Below are positions 1 to 5,074 of a DNA stretch of 5,094 bases, in pieces. The notes under the pieces are model-generated. The model did no database searches. It was not told where the DNA came from and saw only the letters and a program-made list of their open reading frames with translations. Source of the DNA: Chloroflexota bacterium (GTDB lineage Bacteria > Chloroflexota > Limnocylindria > Limnocylindrales > CSP1-4); contig JAICUV010000247.1 of the NCBI GenBank assembly GCA_025935655.1, positions 1 to 5,094 of the forward strand, in the 5' to 3' direction. The first letter of the stretch is position 1. Each line of letters starts with the position of its first letter. The position numbers and the translations under genes are program-made.

Positions 1-644
1 AGGCGGCGGATGACGCCGATCAACTTTCCCTGGATCCGGACGGAGGGATAGAACTGCGGCGGATAGTTCGGGTTGGCCGGCTGGAGCCGGACCCGGTCCT
101 TCTCGCGGAAGAAGCGCTTGAGCGTGACCGCGTTCTCCTCGACCTGGGCCACGACGATGTCCCCGTCCCGGGCCGTCTCCTGCGGGCGGATGACGACGAA
201 ATCCCCGTCCGCGATGTGGGCCTCGATCATCGAGTCCCCGCGGACGCGGAGCACGTACGCGTCGCCCGCCGGGGCGAGGATGTCCGGGACGGCGAGCGTC
301 TCCGACGCGTCCTGGTACGCCTCGATCGGGCCACCTGCGGCGATCTCGCCGATGACCGGGAGGCTGTGCGACTCGCTGGGCTGCGACTGCGGGGTCAGCT
401 CTGCCGAGAGCCCGAGCCGGAGCGCGGCCTGCGGCGTGAGCCGGATCGCGCGTGACTGCGCGGCGCCGCGCTCGAGGTACCCCTCCTTCTCGAGGACCTG
501 GAGGTGGTGATGGACGGCTGACGTGGAGGCGAGGCCGACGGCCTTCGCGATCTCGCGCACGCTGGGCGGATAGCCGCGCGCACGGATCGTGGCGGCGATC
601 ACGTCCAGGATCTTGCGCTTGCGTTCGGCGTCGTGACGGGTCAC
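1..644 (-). CDS. lexA: LexA SOS repressor (C-terminal end cut by window edge)
   Basis: Encodes the SOS-response repressor, which dimerises on operator DNA and inactivates itself by RecA-stimulated autocleavage. 214 codons are visible. Residues 1-70 form the LexA-type winged helix: a conserved RGYPPSVREIA stretch (23-33), then the recognition-helix region LASTSAVHHHLQVLEKEGYL (38-57). After a linker comes the S24-type peptidase domain. The cleavage bond is Ala103-Gly104 in GEIAAGGPIE, the nucleophile Ser138 in VRGDSMIEAHIADGD, and the general base Lys176 in NAVTLKRFF, so autocleavage should be intact. The last visible residues (KLIGVIRR) match the usual C-terminus, so only a few residues are probably missing. 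The GTG start is chosen because AAAGGAGG lies 6 nt upstream and the start falls just before the winged helix. A LexA box in its own promoter implies autorepression. It is divergent from the acetyltransferase gene. Identification is near certain. Confidence 0.97.
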   Translation of the reverse strand, partial: MTRHDAERKRKILDVIAATIRARGYPPSVREIAKAVGLASTSAVHHHLQVLEKEGYLERGAAQSRAIRLTPQAALRLGLSAELTPQSQPSESHSLPVIGEIAAGGPIEAYQDASETLAVPDILAPAGDAYVLRVRGDSMIEAHIADGDFVVIRPQETARDGDIVVAQVEENAVTLKRFFREKDRVRLQPANPNYPPQFYPSVRIQGKLIGVIRR

Positions 645-650
645 CGGGCG

Positions 651-658
651 CCTCCTTT
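651..658 (-). promoter_or_regulatory. lexA ribosome binding site
   Basis: On the minus strand this reads AAAGGAGG, a near-perfect Shine-Dalgarno sequence 6 nt before the GTG codon at 644-642. It decides the lexA start. The predicted transcript begins close to position 662, giving a very short leader of about 18 nt. Confidence 0.9.
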
Positions 659-668
659 CGAGATCGTC

Positions 669-696
669 ATCATACCGAACGGACGTTCGATGTCAA
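669..696 (-). promoter_or_regulatory. lexA sigma-70-type promoter
   Basis: On the minus strand, the -35 TTGACA (696-691, perfect consensus) and the -10 TATGAT (674-669, 5 of 6 to TATAAT) are separated by 16 bp. The LexA box fills most of the spacer, so bound LexA should block RNA polymerase directly. The expected start of transcription is about 7 nt past the -10, near 662. Confidence 0.88.
676..689. promoter_or_regulatory. LexA operator (SOS box) of lexA
   Basis: CGAAC-GGAC-GTTCG is a perfect match to the Gram-positive-type SOS box CGAAC-N4-GTTCG. It lies between the -35 and -10 of lexA, as expected for autoregulation. It is also about 90 bp upstream of the divergent acetyltransferase start, so LexA bound here could affect that gene as well, but no plus-strand promoter overlapping it is evident. 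Confidence 0.93.
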
Positions 697-776
697 CATC
701 GCCGGCCGAGGACGGCGCGGAGGCGCAGCACGCCGCACAATGCGCGCGACCCACCACGGACCCCGTCGGAAACCAG

Positions 777-1601
777 ATGCCGCCCGATGCCACGCTGACC
801 CGTGATCTCGAGGCTGCGGAGGGCCGTGCGCTCCGCGACGCCTACGAGGCGCTCCCGCCCGACGCCCGGGCGGCGCTCGGCACGAGCACGGCGCGGATCG
901 GCGGTGCGGATGCGATCGCGCTCACCGCCGTCGCGATCGGCATGTTCAACCGCGTCGTGGGCCTCGGGACGGTGCAACCGGCGACGGCCGCGGACGTGGA
1001 GGACATCGCGGCGTTCTACGCCAACTCCGTCCCGCCGTCCCAGTCGGTGGTCCAGCTCGTGCCCGCCGTGGAGGTCGCGCCGCTCACCGAGTGGCTCGCG
1101 GCGGCGGGGTACGCCCCCAGCCGGCGGTGGGTCAAGCTGTTCCACGACCTGGTCGTGATCCCGGAACCGGCGACCGATCTGCGGATCGAGCGCATCGGGC
1201 CGGAGCGGGCGGCCGACCTGGCGGCCGTGTGCCTCGCCGCCTTCGAGATGCCGCCGGTCTTCACGCCGCTCCTCGAACCGATCGTCGGGCAGCCCGGCTG
1301 GTCGCACTACGTGGGCTACGACGGCGACGCGCCCGTCACGGCGGGGGCCATGTACGTCGCCGAGGGTCTCGGCTGGCTGGGCTGGGGATCGACGCTCGAG
1401 TCGCATCGCGGCCGCGGTGGCCAGTCCGCGATCTTCACCGCCCGGATGCGCGACGCACGCGACCAGGGCTGCCGGATGGTGGTCACGGAGACCGGTGAGG
1501 AGGACGAGCAGGACCCGGTCAACCACTCCTACCGCAACATGGTCCGCCTGGGCTTCCAGCTGGCGTACGCGCGCCGCAACTGGGTGCGCACCCTCCGCTG
1601 A
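777..1601 (+). CDS. GNAT-family N-acetyltransferase
   Basis: A predicted 274-residue cytoplasmic acetyl-CoA-dependent acyltransferase; the acceptor cannot be told from the sequence. The N-terminal half (to about residue 125) is an auxiliary region containing FNRVVGLGT, and the GNAT fold follows. Motif A is at HRGRGGQSAIFTARMRDA (from His210), the acetyl-CoA pyrophosphate-binding loop. It has Gln where the R-x-x-G-x-G/A pattern usually has Gly or Ala. The C-terminal NHSYRNMVRLGFQLAYARRNWV (from Asn249) is the characteristic last helix and strand. The ATG at 777 is preferred: it has a weak GGA 6 nt upstream and the encoded start leads directly into the conserved helix. The frame stays open to 633, and an ATG at 690 would add 29 low-complexity residues overlapping the lexA -35 region, which seems less likely. 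It is divergent from lexA. The family call is strong; substrate is unknown. Confidence 0.85.
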   Translation: MPPDATLTRDLEAAEGRALRDAYEALPPDARAALGTSTARIGGADAIALTAVAIGMFNRVVGLGTVQPATAADVEDIAAFYANSVPPSQSVVQLVPAVEVAPLTEWLAAAGYAPSRRWVKLFHDLVVIPEPATDLRIERIGPERAADLAAVCLAAFEMPPVFTPLLEPIVGQPGWSHYVGYDGDAPVTAGAMYVAEGLGWLGWGSTLESHRGRGGQSAIFTARMRDARDQGCRMVVTETGEEDEQDPVNHSYRNMVRLGFQLAYARRNWVRTLR

Positions 1602-1642
1602 CCGGACGGCGGGGGAGGTCCGTGGGACGCGCCCGGACCCGG

Positions 1643-1651
1643 TGCTACCAT
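1643..1651 (+). promoter_or_regulatory. Candidate extended -10 promoter for the DUF1232-rplI pair
   Basis: TGCTACCAT reads as TG-N-TACCAT, an extended -10 with 4 of 6 matches to TATAAT. It lies in the 100-bp gap after the acetyltransferase and before the DUF1232 gene. The -35 region (about 1623-1628, TGGGAC) is poor. A start near 1658 would put the 1661-1680 inverted repeat at the very 5' end of the transcript. This is an inference from motif and position only. Confidence 0.45.
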
Positions 1652-1660
1652 CGGCCGTCC

Positions 1661-1680
1661 GCGATCCCACTTGGGATCGC
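1661..1680 (+). promoter_or_regulatory. 20-bp inverted repeat: operator or leader hairpin
   Basis: GCGATCCCACTTGGGATCGC has two perfect 9-bp arms around CT. As RNA it forms an 8-bp stem capped by the tetraloop ACTT. No T-run follows, so it is not a standard terminator of the acetyltransferase gene. Its place just after a candidate -10 and 21 nt before the DUF1232 start suggests either a repressor operator or a structured leader of the transcript carrying rplI. The repeat is certain; its role is not known. Confidence 0.6.
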
Positions 1681-1701
1681 GCGTCGCGCGTGAGGGACAG
1701 G

Positions 1702-2217
1702 GTGGCTCGCCGGGCATCGGAACAGGTGCGTTCGCCGCAGCGGATCGGCCTTCGCCGGCTGCTGGGGTGGGCTGCCTTCCTGCCGCTCGCGAGCCGCGCG
1801 CCCGTGTACGGGCGGCTGTTCTACGAGCTGATCCGTGACGAGCGGACACCCTCCGGGCGCAAGGCGATGCTCGCCGCGGCGCTCGGGTACCTGCTCCTCG
1901 GACGCGACCTCGTGCCGGACGACGTGCCCGTGGTGGGCGGCCTCGACGACCTCGTGGTCGTGGTCCTCGCCGTGGACCTGTTCCTGGACGGTGTCCCGGA
2001 GGACGTCCTGGACGAGAAGCTCGACGCGCTGGGCATCGACCGCCGCGCGTTCATGGACGACGTCCGCCGCATCCGGCGCTTTACGCCGAGCTCGCTCCGC
2101 CGCATGATGCGGCGCGCCCCGGAGCTGGTCTCGTTCGCGGGCGATACGCTTGAGCACAGCAGGGTGGGCCCACGGGTCCGGTCCTGGATCAACACCAAGG
2201 AGGAACACACCGCGTGA
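1702..2217 (+). CDS. DUF1232 / YkvA-like small protein
   Basis: A 171-residue protein with the DUF1232 (YkvA) signature: residues 54-95 read as a helix, then GYLLLGRDLVPDDVPVVGG (62-80), LDD (81-83) and a strongly hydrophobic stretch VVVVLAVDLFL (85-95). This matches the family pattern of Y-L-x-x-x-x-D-L-x-P-D followed by G-x-x-D-D. The function of the family is not established; members are small and often thought to be membrane-associated. The C-terminal third (about 105-171) is basic and helical, with no recognised domain. The GTG at 1702 is chosen because GAGGG ends 5 nt upstream; a GTG at 1690 in the same frame has no ribosome binding site. The stop codon overlaps the rplI start (GTGA), so the two genes are almost certainly co-transcribed and translationally coupled. 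Confidence 0.87.
   Translation: MARRASEQVRSPQRIGLRRLLGWAAFLPLASRAPVYGRLFYELIRDERTPSGRKAMLAAALGYLLLGRDLVPDDVPVVGGLDDLVVVVLAVDLFLDGVPEDVLDEKLDALGIDRRAFMDDVRRIRRFTPSSLRRMMRRAPELVSFAGDTLEHSRVGPRVRSWINTKEEHTA
2197..2203 (+). promoter_or_regulatory. rplI ribosome binding site, inside the DUF1232 gene
   Basis: AAGGAGG is 10 nt before the GTG at 2214 and lies within the last codons of the DUF1232 gene. It supports GTG as the rplI start and strong independent initiation, in addition to coupling through the GTGA overlap. Confidence 0.88.
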
Positions 2218-2660
2218 AGGTCATCCTGACAAAGGACGTCGACAAGATCGGCAAGACGGGCGAGATGAAGACGGTGGCCGACGGCTTCGCCACCAACTAC
2301 CTCATCCCCCAGAAGCTTGCGGTCCCGGCGTCGGGCGGTGCCTATCGCGCGTACCAGCACGACATCGCCAGCCGCGAGGACAAGCGCAAGCGCGAGCGCG
2401 AGGAGGCCGAGATCGCGGCCACCCGCATCGCGTCCACGACGCTCACGATGGGCGTGAAGGTCGGCGAGGGCGGCAAGCTCTACGGCTCGATCAACAACCA
2501 GGACATCGCCGAGGCGCTCGGGCGGCGCGGCATCACGGTCGACCGCCACAAGATCGACCTCGAGCAGCCGATCAAGTCGCTGGGCACGTACAAGGTGGCG
2601 ATCAAGGTCTACTCGGGCATGACGCCCGAGGTGACGATCGTCGTCGAGCCCAAGGGCTGA
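2214..2660 (+). CDS. rplI: Large-subunit ribosomal protein L9 (bL9)
   Basis: A 148-residue protein of the normal L9 length. It binds 23S rRNA near the L1 stalk base of the 50S subunit, and its extended shape is linked to reading-frame fidelity. The N-terminal rRNA-binding domain (1 to about 45) shows MKVILTKDVDKIGKTGE and the family signature VADGFATNYLIPQKLA (21-36); Lys34 stands where most L9 proteins have Gly. A highly charged connecting helix (about 45-75, SREDKRKREREEAEI) follows, then the C-terminal domain with GKLYGSINNQDIAEAL and a final beta strand VTIVVEPKG. The GTG start overlaps the DUF1232 stop by 4 bp. rplI usually follows rpsF, ssb and rpsR; here none of these is adjacent and a terminator follows directly, so it ends a two-gene unit. 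Confidence 0.98.
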   Translation: MKVILTKDVDKIGKTGEMKTVADGFATNYLIPQKLAVPASGGAYRAYQHDIASREDKRKREREEAEIAATRIASTTLTMGVKVGEGGKLYGSINNQDIAEALGRRGITVDRHKIDLEQPIKSLGTYKVAIKVYSGMTPEVTIVVEPKG

Positions 2661-2685
2661 CGCCACCACAAGCCCGACAGACCAG

Positions 2686-2719
2686 GCCGCCCGGATCCTT
2701 GCGGACGGGCGGCTTCTTC
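2686..2719 (+). terminator. Intrinsic terminator after rplI
   Basis: GCCGCCCG (2686-2693) pairs perfectly with CGGGCGGC (2706-2713). Within the 12-nt interval TCC/GGA can extend the stem, leaving a GA bulge and a TTGC loop. A pyrimidine-rich TTCTTCGTGT follows. It starts 25 nt after the rplI stop, closes the DUF1232-rplI unit and implies that dinB has its own promoter. Confidence 0.85.
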
Positions 2720-2757
2720 GTGTCCGTTCACGCCGCGTCCGCGCTGATCCACCACAT

Positions 2758-2789
2758 GCGACACGACGCTGTCGCGGGTCGGAGCGACA
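2758..2789 (+). promoter_or_regulatory. Three-part GCGACA/TGTCGC repeat before dinB
   Basis: GCGACA (2758-2763), TGTCGC (2770-2775) and GCGACA (2784-2789) are exact copies in alternating orientation. The middle arm can pair with either neighbour, giving two mutually exclusive 6-bp hairpins (loops of 6 and 8 nt). The second hairpin encloses GGAG (2781-2784), the only Shine-Dalgarno-like sequence before the dinB GTG. It could be a translational switch, a multi-site operator or chance in GC-rich DNA. The repeats are certain; function is inference. Confidence 0.45.
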
Positions 2790-2798
2790 ATCCGGGTC

Positions 2799-4121
2799 GT
2801 GACCCCCGGGACGCGCACCATCCTCCACGTCGATCTCGACGCGTTCTTCGCGGCCGTGGAGCAGCGCGACCGCCCGGAGCTCCGCGGCAAGCCGGTCATC
2901 GTCGGTGGCGGCGGGCCCAACGAGCGGGGCGTGGTCAGCGCCGCGAGCTACGAGGCGCGCGCGTTCGGGGTCCACAGCGCGATGCCCCTGCGGACCGCCG
3001 GCCGCCTGTGCCCGCACGGGGTGTTCCTGCCCGTGGACGGGCGCAAGTACCAGCAGGCGAGCAAGGAGGTCATGGGGATCCTCCGCCGGTACACGGACCT
3101 GGTCCAGCCGATCTCCATCGACGAGGCGTTCCTCGACGTGACCGGGTCGCGCCAGCTGTTCGGCGACGGCGAGACGATCGCGCGCGCGATCAAGCAGGCC
3201 GTCCGGGACGAGGTCGGCCTCACCGCCAGCGTCGGCGTCGCGACCACGAAGCTGGTCGCCAAGATCGGCAGCGACCTGCGCAAGCCCGACGGGCTCGTCG
3301 TCGTGCCGCCGGGGGAGGAGGCCGCGTTCCTCGCGCCGCTCCCGATCAGCCGACTGTGGGGCGTGGGCGAGAAGACGGCCGTCGCGCTCCGCGACTTCGG
3401 CGTGGTGACGATCGGCGACCTCGCCTCGCTGCCGCCGGCCGCGATGGAGCGCCGGTTCGGGAAGCACGGCTCGGCGCTCGTCGCGCGAGCGCACGGCATC
3501 GACACGGACCCGGTGGCGACCGGCGACCCGGCGAAGTCCATCGGACACGAGCACACGTTCGGGACCGACACGTCGGAGCCGGAGCAGATCGAGCGGACCG
3601 TCCTGGGCATGGCCGACGGGGTCGCGTGGCGGCTCCGTGCCGCCGGCCTCAAGGCGGCGACGATCACCCTCAAGCTGCGCGACACGAACTTCGTCACGAT
3701 CAGCCGCCAGACCACGCTCGACACGCCCGCGGACCTCACGGAGCCGATCTACGAGGCGGCCCTCGAGCTCCTCCGGCGCGAGCTCCACGGGCAGCGGATC
3801 CGCCTGGTGGGCGTGACCGCGTCCAACTTCCGGGAGCGCGAGCAGCTGGCGATGTTCGCCGGCCCGGACGAGCCCCGACGCCACCAGGCGGCCGAGGCCA
3901 TGGACACGATCCGACGCAAGTACGGCGAGCGGGCGGTGACGCGCGGGCGACTGGTCCGCGCGGGCGTGCCGACGGTGTTCGAACGCGACCCGAACTCGGC
4001 GATCGAGGGCCGCCTCGGCGTCCCCGAGGAGCCCACGGGTCCGAAGCGCCGTGCGACGACCGCCGAAGCGGAGCCGGCGGCGCTCGACGACGGCATCGAT
4101 CCACCCGCCGAGGACGACTGA
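2799..4121 (+). CDS. dinB: DNA polymerase IV (Y-family translesion polymerase)
   Basis: A 440-residue error-prone polymerase that extends past damaged template bases. The palm has catalytic Asp12 in ILHVDLDAFFAAVE, with Phe17 as the likely steric gate excluding ribonucleotides, and Asp108-Glu109 in SIDEAFLDVT. The fingers contain SAASYEARAFGV (47-58). KIGSDLRKPDG (155-165) and the helix-hairpin-helix LWGVGEKTAVALRDFG (186-201) belong to the palm/thumb. The little finger covers about 245-345. QLAMF (349-353) fits the sliding-clamp motif QLxLF. The tail of about 87 residues has a helical part and an acidic, probably disordered end, making it longer than E. coli Pol IV, whose clamp motif is at its very end. 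The GTG at 2799 is the only plausible start, but its GGAG is 14 nt away, so initiation may be weak. No LexA box is seen upstream. It stands alone between a terminator and the phosphatase gene. Confidence 0.96.
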   Translation: MTPGTRTILHVDLDAFFAAVEQRDRPELRGKPVIVGGGGPNERGVVSAASYEARAFGVHSAMPLRTAGRLCPHGVFLPVDGRKYQQASKEVMGILRRYTDLVQPISIDEAFLDVTGSRQLFGDGETIARAIKQAVRDEVGLTASVGVATTKLVAKIGSDLRKPDGLVVVPPGEEAAFLAPLPISRLWGVGEKTAVALRDFGVVTIGDLASLPPAAMERRFGKHGSALVARAHGIDTDPVATGDPAKSIGHEHTFGTDTSEPEQIERTVLGMADGVAWRLRAAGLKAATITLKLRDTNFVTISRQTTLDTPADLTEPIYEAALELLRRELHGQRIRLVGVTASNFREREQLAMFAGPDEPRRHQAAEAMDTIRRKYGERAVTRGRLVRAGVPTVFERDPNSAIEGRLGVPEEPTGPKRRATTAEAEPAALDDGIDPPAEDD

Positions 4122-4199
4122 GCACCGGGAGAAGCGCGCCGTCGCGCGGTGACCTTCGGACCCTTGTGCGCCTCCCACCCCCATCCGAGGATGGGGTGC

Positions 4200-4814
4200 A
4201 TGACCCGTCCGCGCCTCTACCTCGTCCGTCACGGCGAGACCGACTGGAACGCGGAGGGGCGCCTCCTGTCGTTCACGGACCGGCCCCTCAACGACACCGG
4301 CGAGCGGCAGGCGGCCACGCTGGCCGGCGACCTGGCCGGCATCCGCTGGGATCGCGCGATCTCGTCGCCGCTCGTGCGTGCGCGACGGACCGCCGACGTC
4401 GTCCTGGCGGCACGCGAGGACGCGCCGCAGCTCGAGATCGACGTCCGGCTTCGCGAGATGGACTTCGGTCCCTACGAGGGCTGGTCCGAGGAGCAGCTCG
4501 AGAACGATCCGCTGGCCTCCAGCCGGCGGCGCGACGGCGCGCAGCTCCCGGGGATCGAGTCGGAGGACGACGTCGCCGAGCGTGCCCGCGCCGTCCTCGC
4601 CTCGCTCGGCGATGCCGGGGGGACGACGCTCGTCGTCGGCCACGGGCGGATGCTGCGGATCCTGATCGCGGTGGCGCTCGGCCTGCCACCGTCCTTCGCG
4701 GGGTCGCTCCGCATGCGCAACTGCCGCCCGGCGGTCCTCGAGCCCGGTCCGCGGCCGCTGCTCCTCGCACTGAACGCCGGCGACCCGGCGGCAGAGGCGC
4801 GGTCCGAGATCTGA
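4200..4814 (+). CDS. Histidine phosphatase superfamily protein (PhoE/GpmB-like)
   Basis: A 204-residue predicted cytoplasmic enzyme that transfers a phosphate through a phosphohistidine intermediate. The catalytic motif is LVRHGET with His11 as nucleophile and Arg10 in the phosphate pocket. SSPLVRARRTA supplies Arg60; LREMDFGPYEG supplies the acid Glu86; VVGHGRMLRIL supplies the second His148. The set is complete, so the protein should be active. Length and motif spacing fit the small cofactor-independent branch (broad-specificity phosphatases, GpmB-like, alpha-ribazole phosphatase-like); the substrate cannot be assigned, and no cobalamin genes lie nearby. The ATG at 4200 is chosen because GAGG lies 9 nt upstream and the protein starts right before the RHG strand. 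Upstream in-frame starts at 4149 (GTG) and 4191 (ATG) add residues not expected in the family. It lies 78 bp after dinB with no clear terminator between, so read-through from dinB is possible. Confidence 0.92.
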   Translation: MTRPRLYLVRHGETDWNAEGRLLSFTDRPLNDTGERQAATLAGDLAGIRWDRAISSPLVRARRTADVVLAAREDAPQLEIDVRLREMDFGPYEGWSEEQLENDPLASSRRRDGAQLPGIESEDDVAERARAVLASLGDAGGTTLVVGHGRMLRILIAVALGLPPSFAGSLRMRNCRPAVLEPGPRPLLLALNAGDPAAEARSEI

Positions 4815-4870
4815 CGAGGCCGAGGCCGTCCCGGGCGGGCGGGCCCCCGCGAGTCACCCCTGACTTGGCC

Positions 4871-4898
4871 GTCACGTCGCCGAGCGCGATCGCGTGAC
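4871..4898. repeat. Inverted repeat GTCACG-N16-CGTGAC
   Basis: Perfect 6-bp arms at 4871-4876 and 4893-4898. Inside, TCGC and GCGA can extend the stem past a 3-nt bulge. It could help end transcription of the phosphatase gene, but it is 57 nt past the stop codon and has no T-run. It shares the GTCAC half-site with the repeat at 4972-4990. Confidence 0.4.
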
Positions 4899-4971
4899 GT
4901 AACCCCGGTTTGGCGGCGTGCGCACGCACGGATCTCGCGGCTCCCAGTCTGTGGATGACTTGCGAACGGGC

Positions 4972-4990
4972 GTGACACCAGAGCTGTCAC
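4972..4990. promoter_or_regulatory. Candidate operator GTGACA-N7-TGTCAC
   Basis: A 19-bp inverted repeat with perfect 6-bp arms and a 7-nt centre, ending 29 bp upstream of the -35 of the SOS promoter. Size, symmetry and position fit the binding site of a dimeric activator or repressor acting on the gene beyond the right edge. It is not a LexA box. The spacing differs from the CRP-type TGTGA-N6-TCACA. The regulator is unknown. Confidence 0.45.
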
Positions 4991-5019
4991 AAGCGGCCGC
5001 GACGCTCTCGCCAGACCAC

Positions 5020-5049
5020 TTGACATCGAACGCCTGTTCGATCTACGGT
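5020..5049 (+). promoter_or_regulatory. SOS-type promoter for a gene beyond the right edge
   Basis: A perfect -35 TTGACA (5020-5025) is followed one base later by a LexA box, exactly as in the lexA promoter. The -10 is weak: TACGGT (5044-5049) with an 18-bp spacer or TCTACG (5042-5047) with 16 bp. The 13 bases from the -35 into the operator (TTGACATCGAACG) are identical to those of the lexA promoter. The direction points right, toward a gene not in the window. Confidence 0.72.
5027..5040. promoter_or_regulatory. LexA operator (SOS box), upstream copy
   Basis: CGAAC-GCCT-GTTCG is a perfect CGAAC-N4-GTTCG match. It lies one base downstream of TTGACA, so LexA bound here should block polymerase access. 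Confidence 0.92.
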
Positions 5050-5060
5050 GGCACAAGAAA

Positions 5061-5074
5061 CGAACAAGCGTTCG
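5061..5074. promoter_or_regulatory. LexA operator (SOS box), downstream copy
   Basis: CGAAC-AAGC-GTTCG is a second perfect match, 34 bp (about three helical turns) from the first, centre to centre. It sits at or just after the expected transcription start. The spacing would put two LexA dimers on the same face of the helix, suggesting tight or cooperative repression. Confidence 0.92.

Larger units (their letters stand above)
4815..5019. other. Intergenic region with repeated GTCAC/GTGAC half-sites
   Basis: No coding frame is supported here, and no tRNA or clear T-tailed terminator for the phosphatase gene is seen. The stretch starts GC-rich (GGGCGGGCGGG near 4830-4843) and then carries five copies of GTCAC or its complement at 4853, 4871, 4894, 4972 and 4986, four of them arranged as two inverted pairs. 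It leads into the SOS promoter at 5020. Confidence 0.5.

Noticed and set aside
73..510. Plus-strand open frame opposite lexA
   Set aside because: The minus strand encodes a complete LexA with cleavage site and catalytic Ser/Lys; the plus-strand translation is Ser/Arg-rich and unrelated to any family I know.
693..1670. A 325-codon minus-strand open frame opposite the acetyltransferase
   Set aside because: The plus-strand protein has clear GNAT motifs, while this translation has none and has no ribosome binding site.
3977..3990. GTTCGAAC-like sequence inside dinB
   Set aside because: The half-sites are in the wrong arrangement for CGAAC-N4-GTTCG, and it lies inside coding sequence.
4133..4149. 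CGCGC-CGTC-GCGCG hairpin between dinB and the phosphatase gene as a terminator
   Set aside because: No T-rich stretch follows and such CG repeats are common by chance in this DNA.
1821..4643. A 940-codon open frame on the minus strand
   Set aside because: It runs antisense to rplI, dinB, the phosphatase and part of the DUF1232 gene, all well supported by motifs. Its translation is Arg/Asp/Val/Leu-rich without recognisable domains; long stop-free antisense frames are expected at this GC content.
2150..4897. A 915-codon open frame on the plus strand
   Set aside because: It is out of frame with rplI and dinB and spans a terminator. The translation is dominated by Arg, Gly, Pro and Ala with no domain; it is a shadow frame.
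4916..4927. 12-bp palindrome GCGTGCGCACGC
   Set aside because: Made only of alternating CG-rich dinucleotides with no spacer and no link to a promoter; likely compositional.
4964..4975. A possible third LexA box, CGAAC-GGGC followed by GTGAC
   Set aside because: Only the left half fits; the right half matches GTTCG at few positions and belongs to the GTGACA-N7-TGTCAC palindrome.
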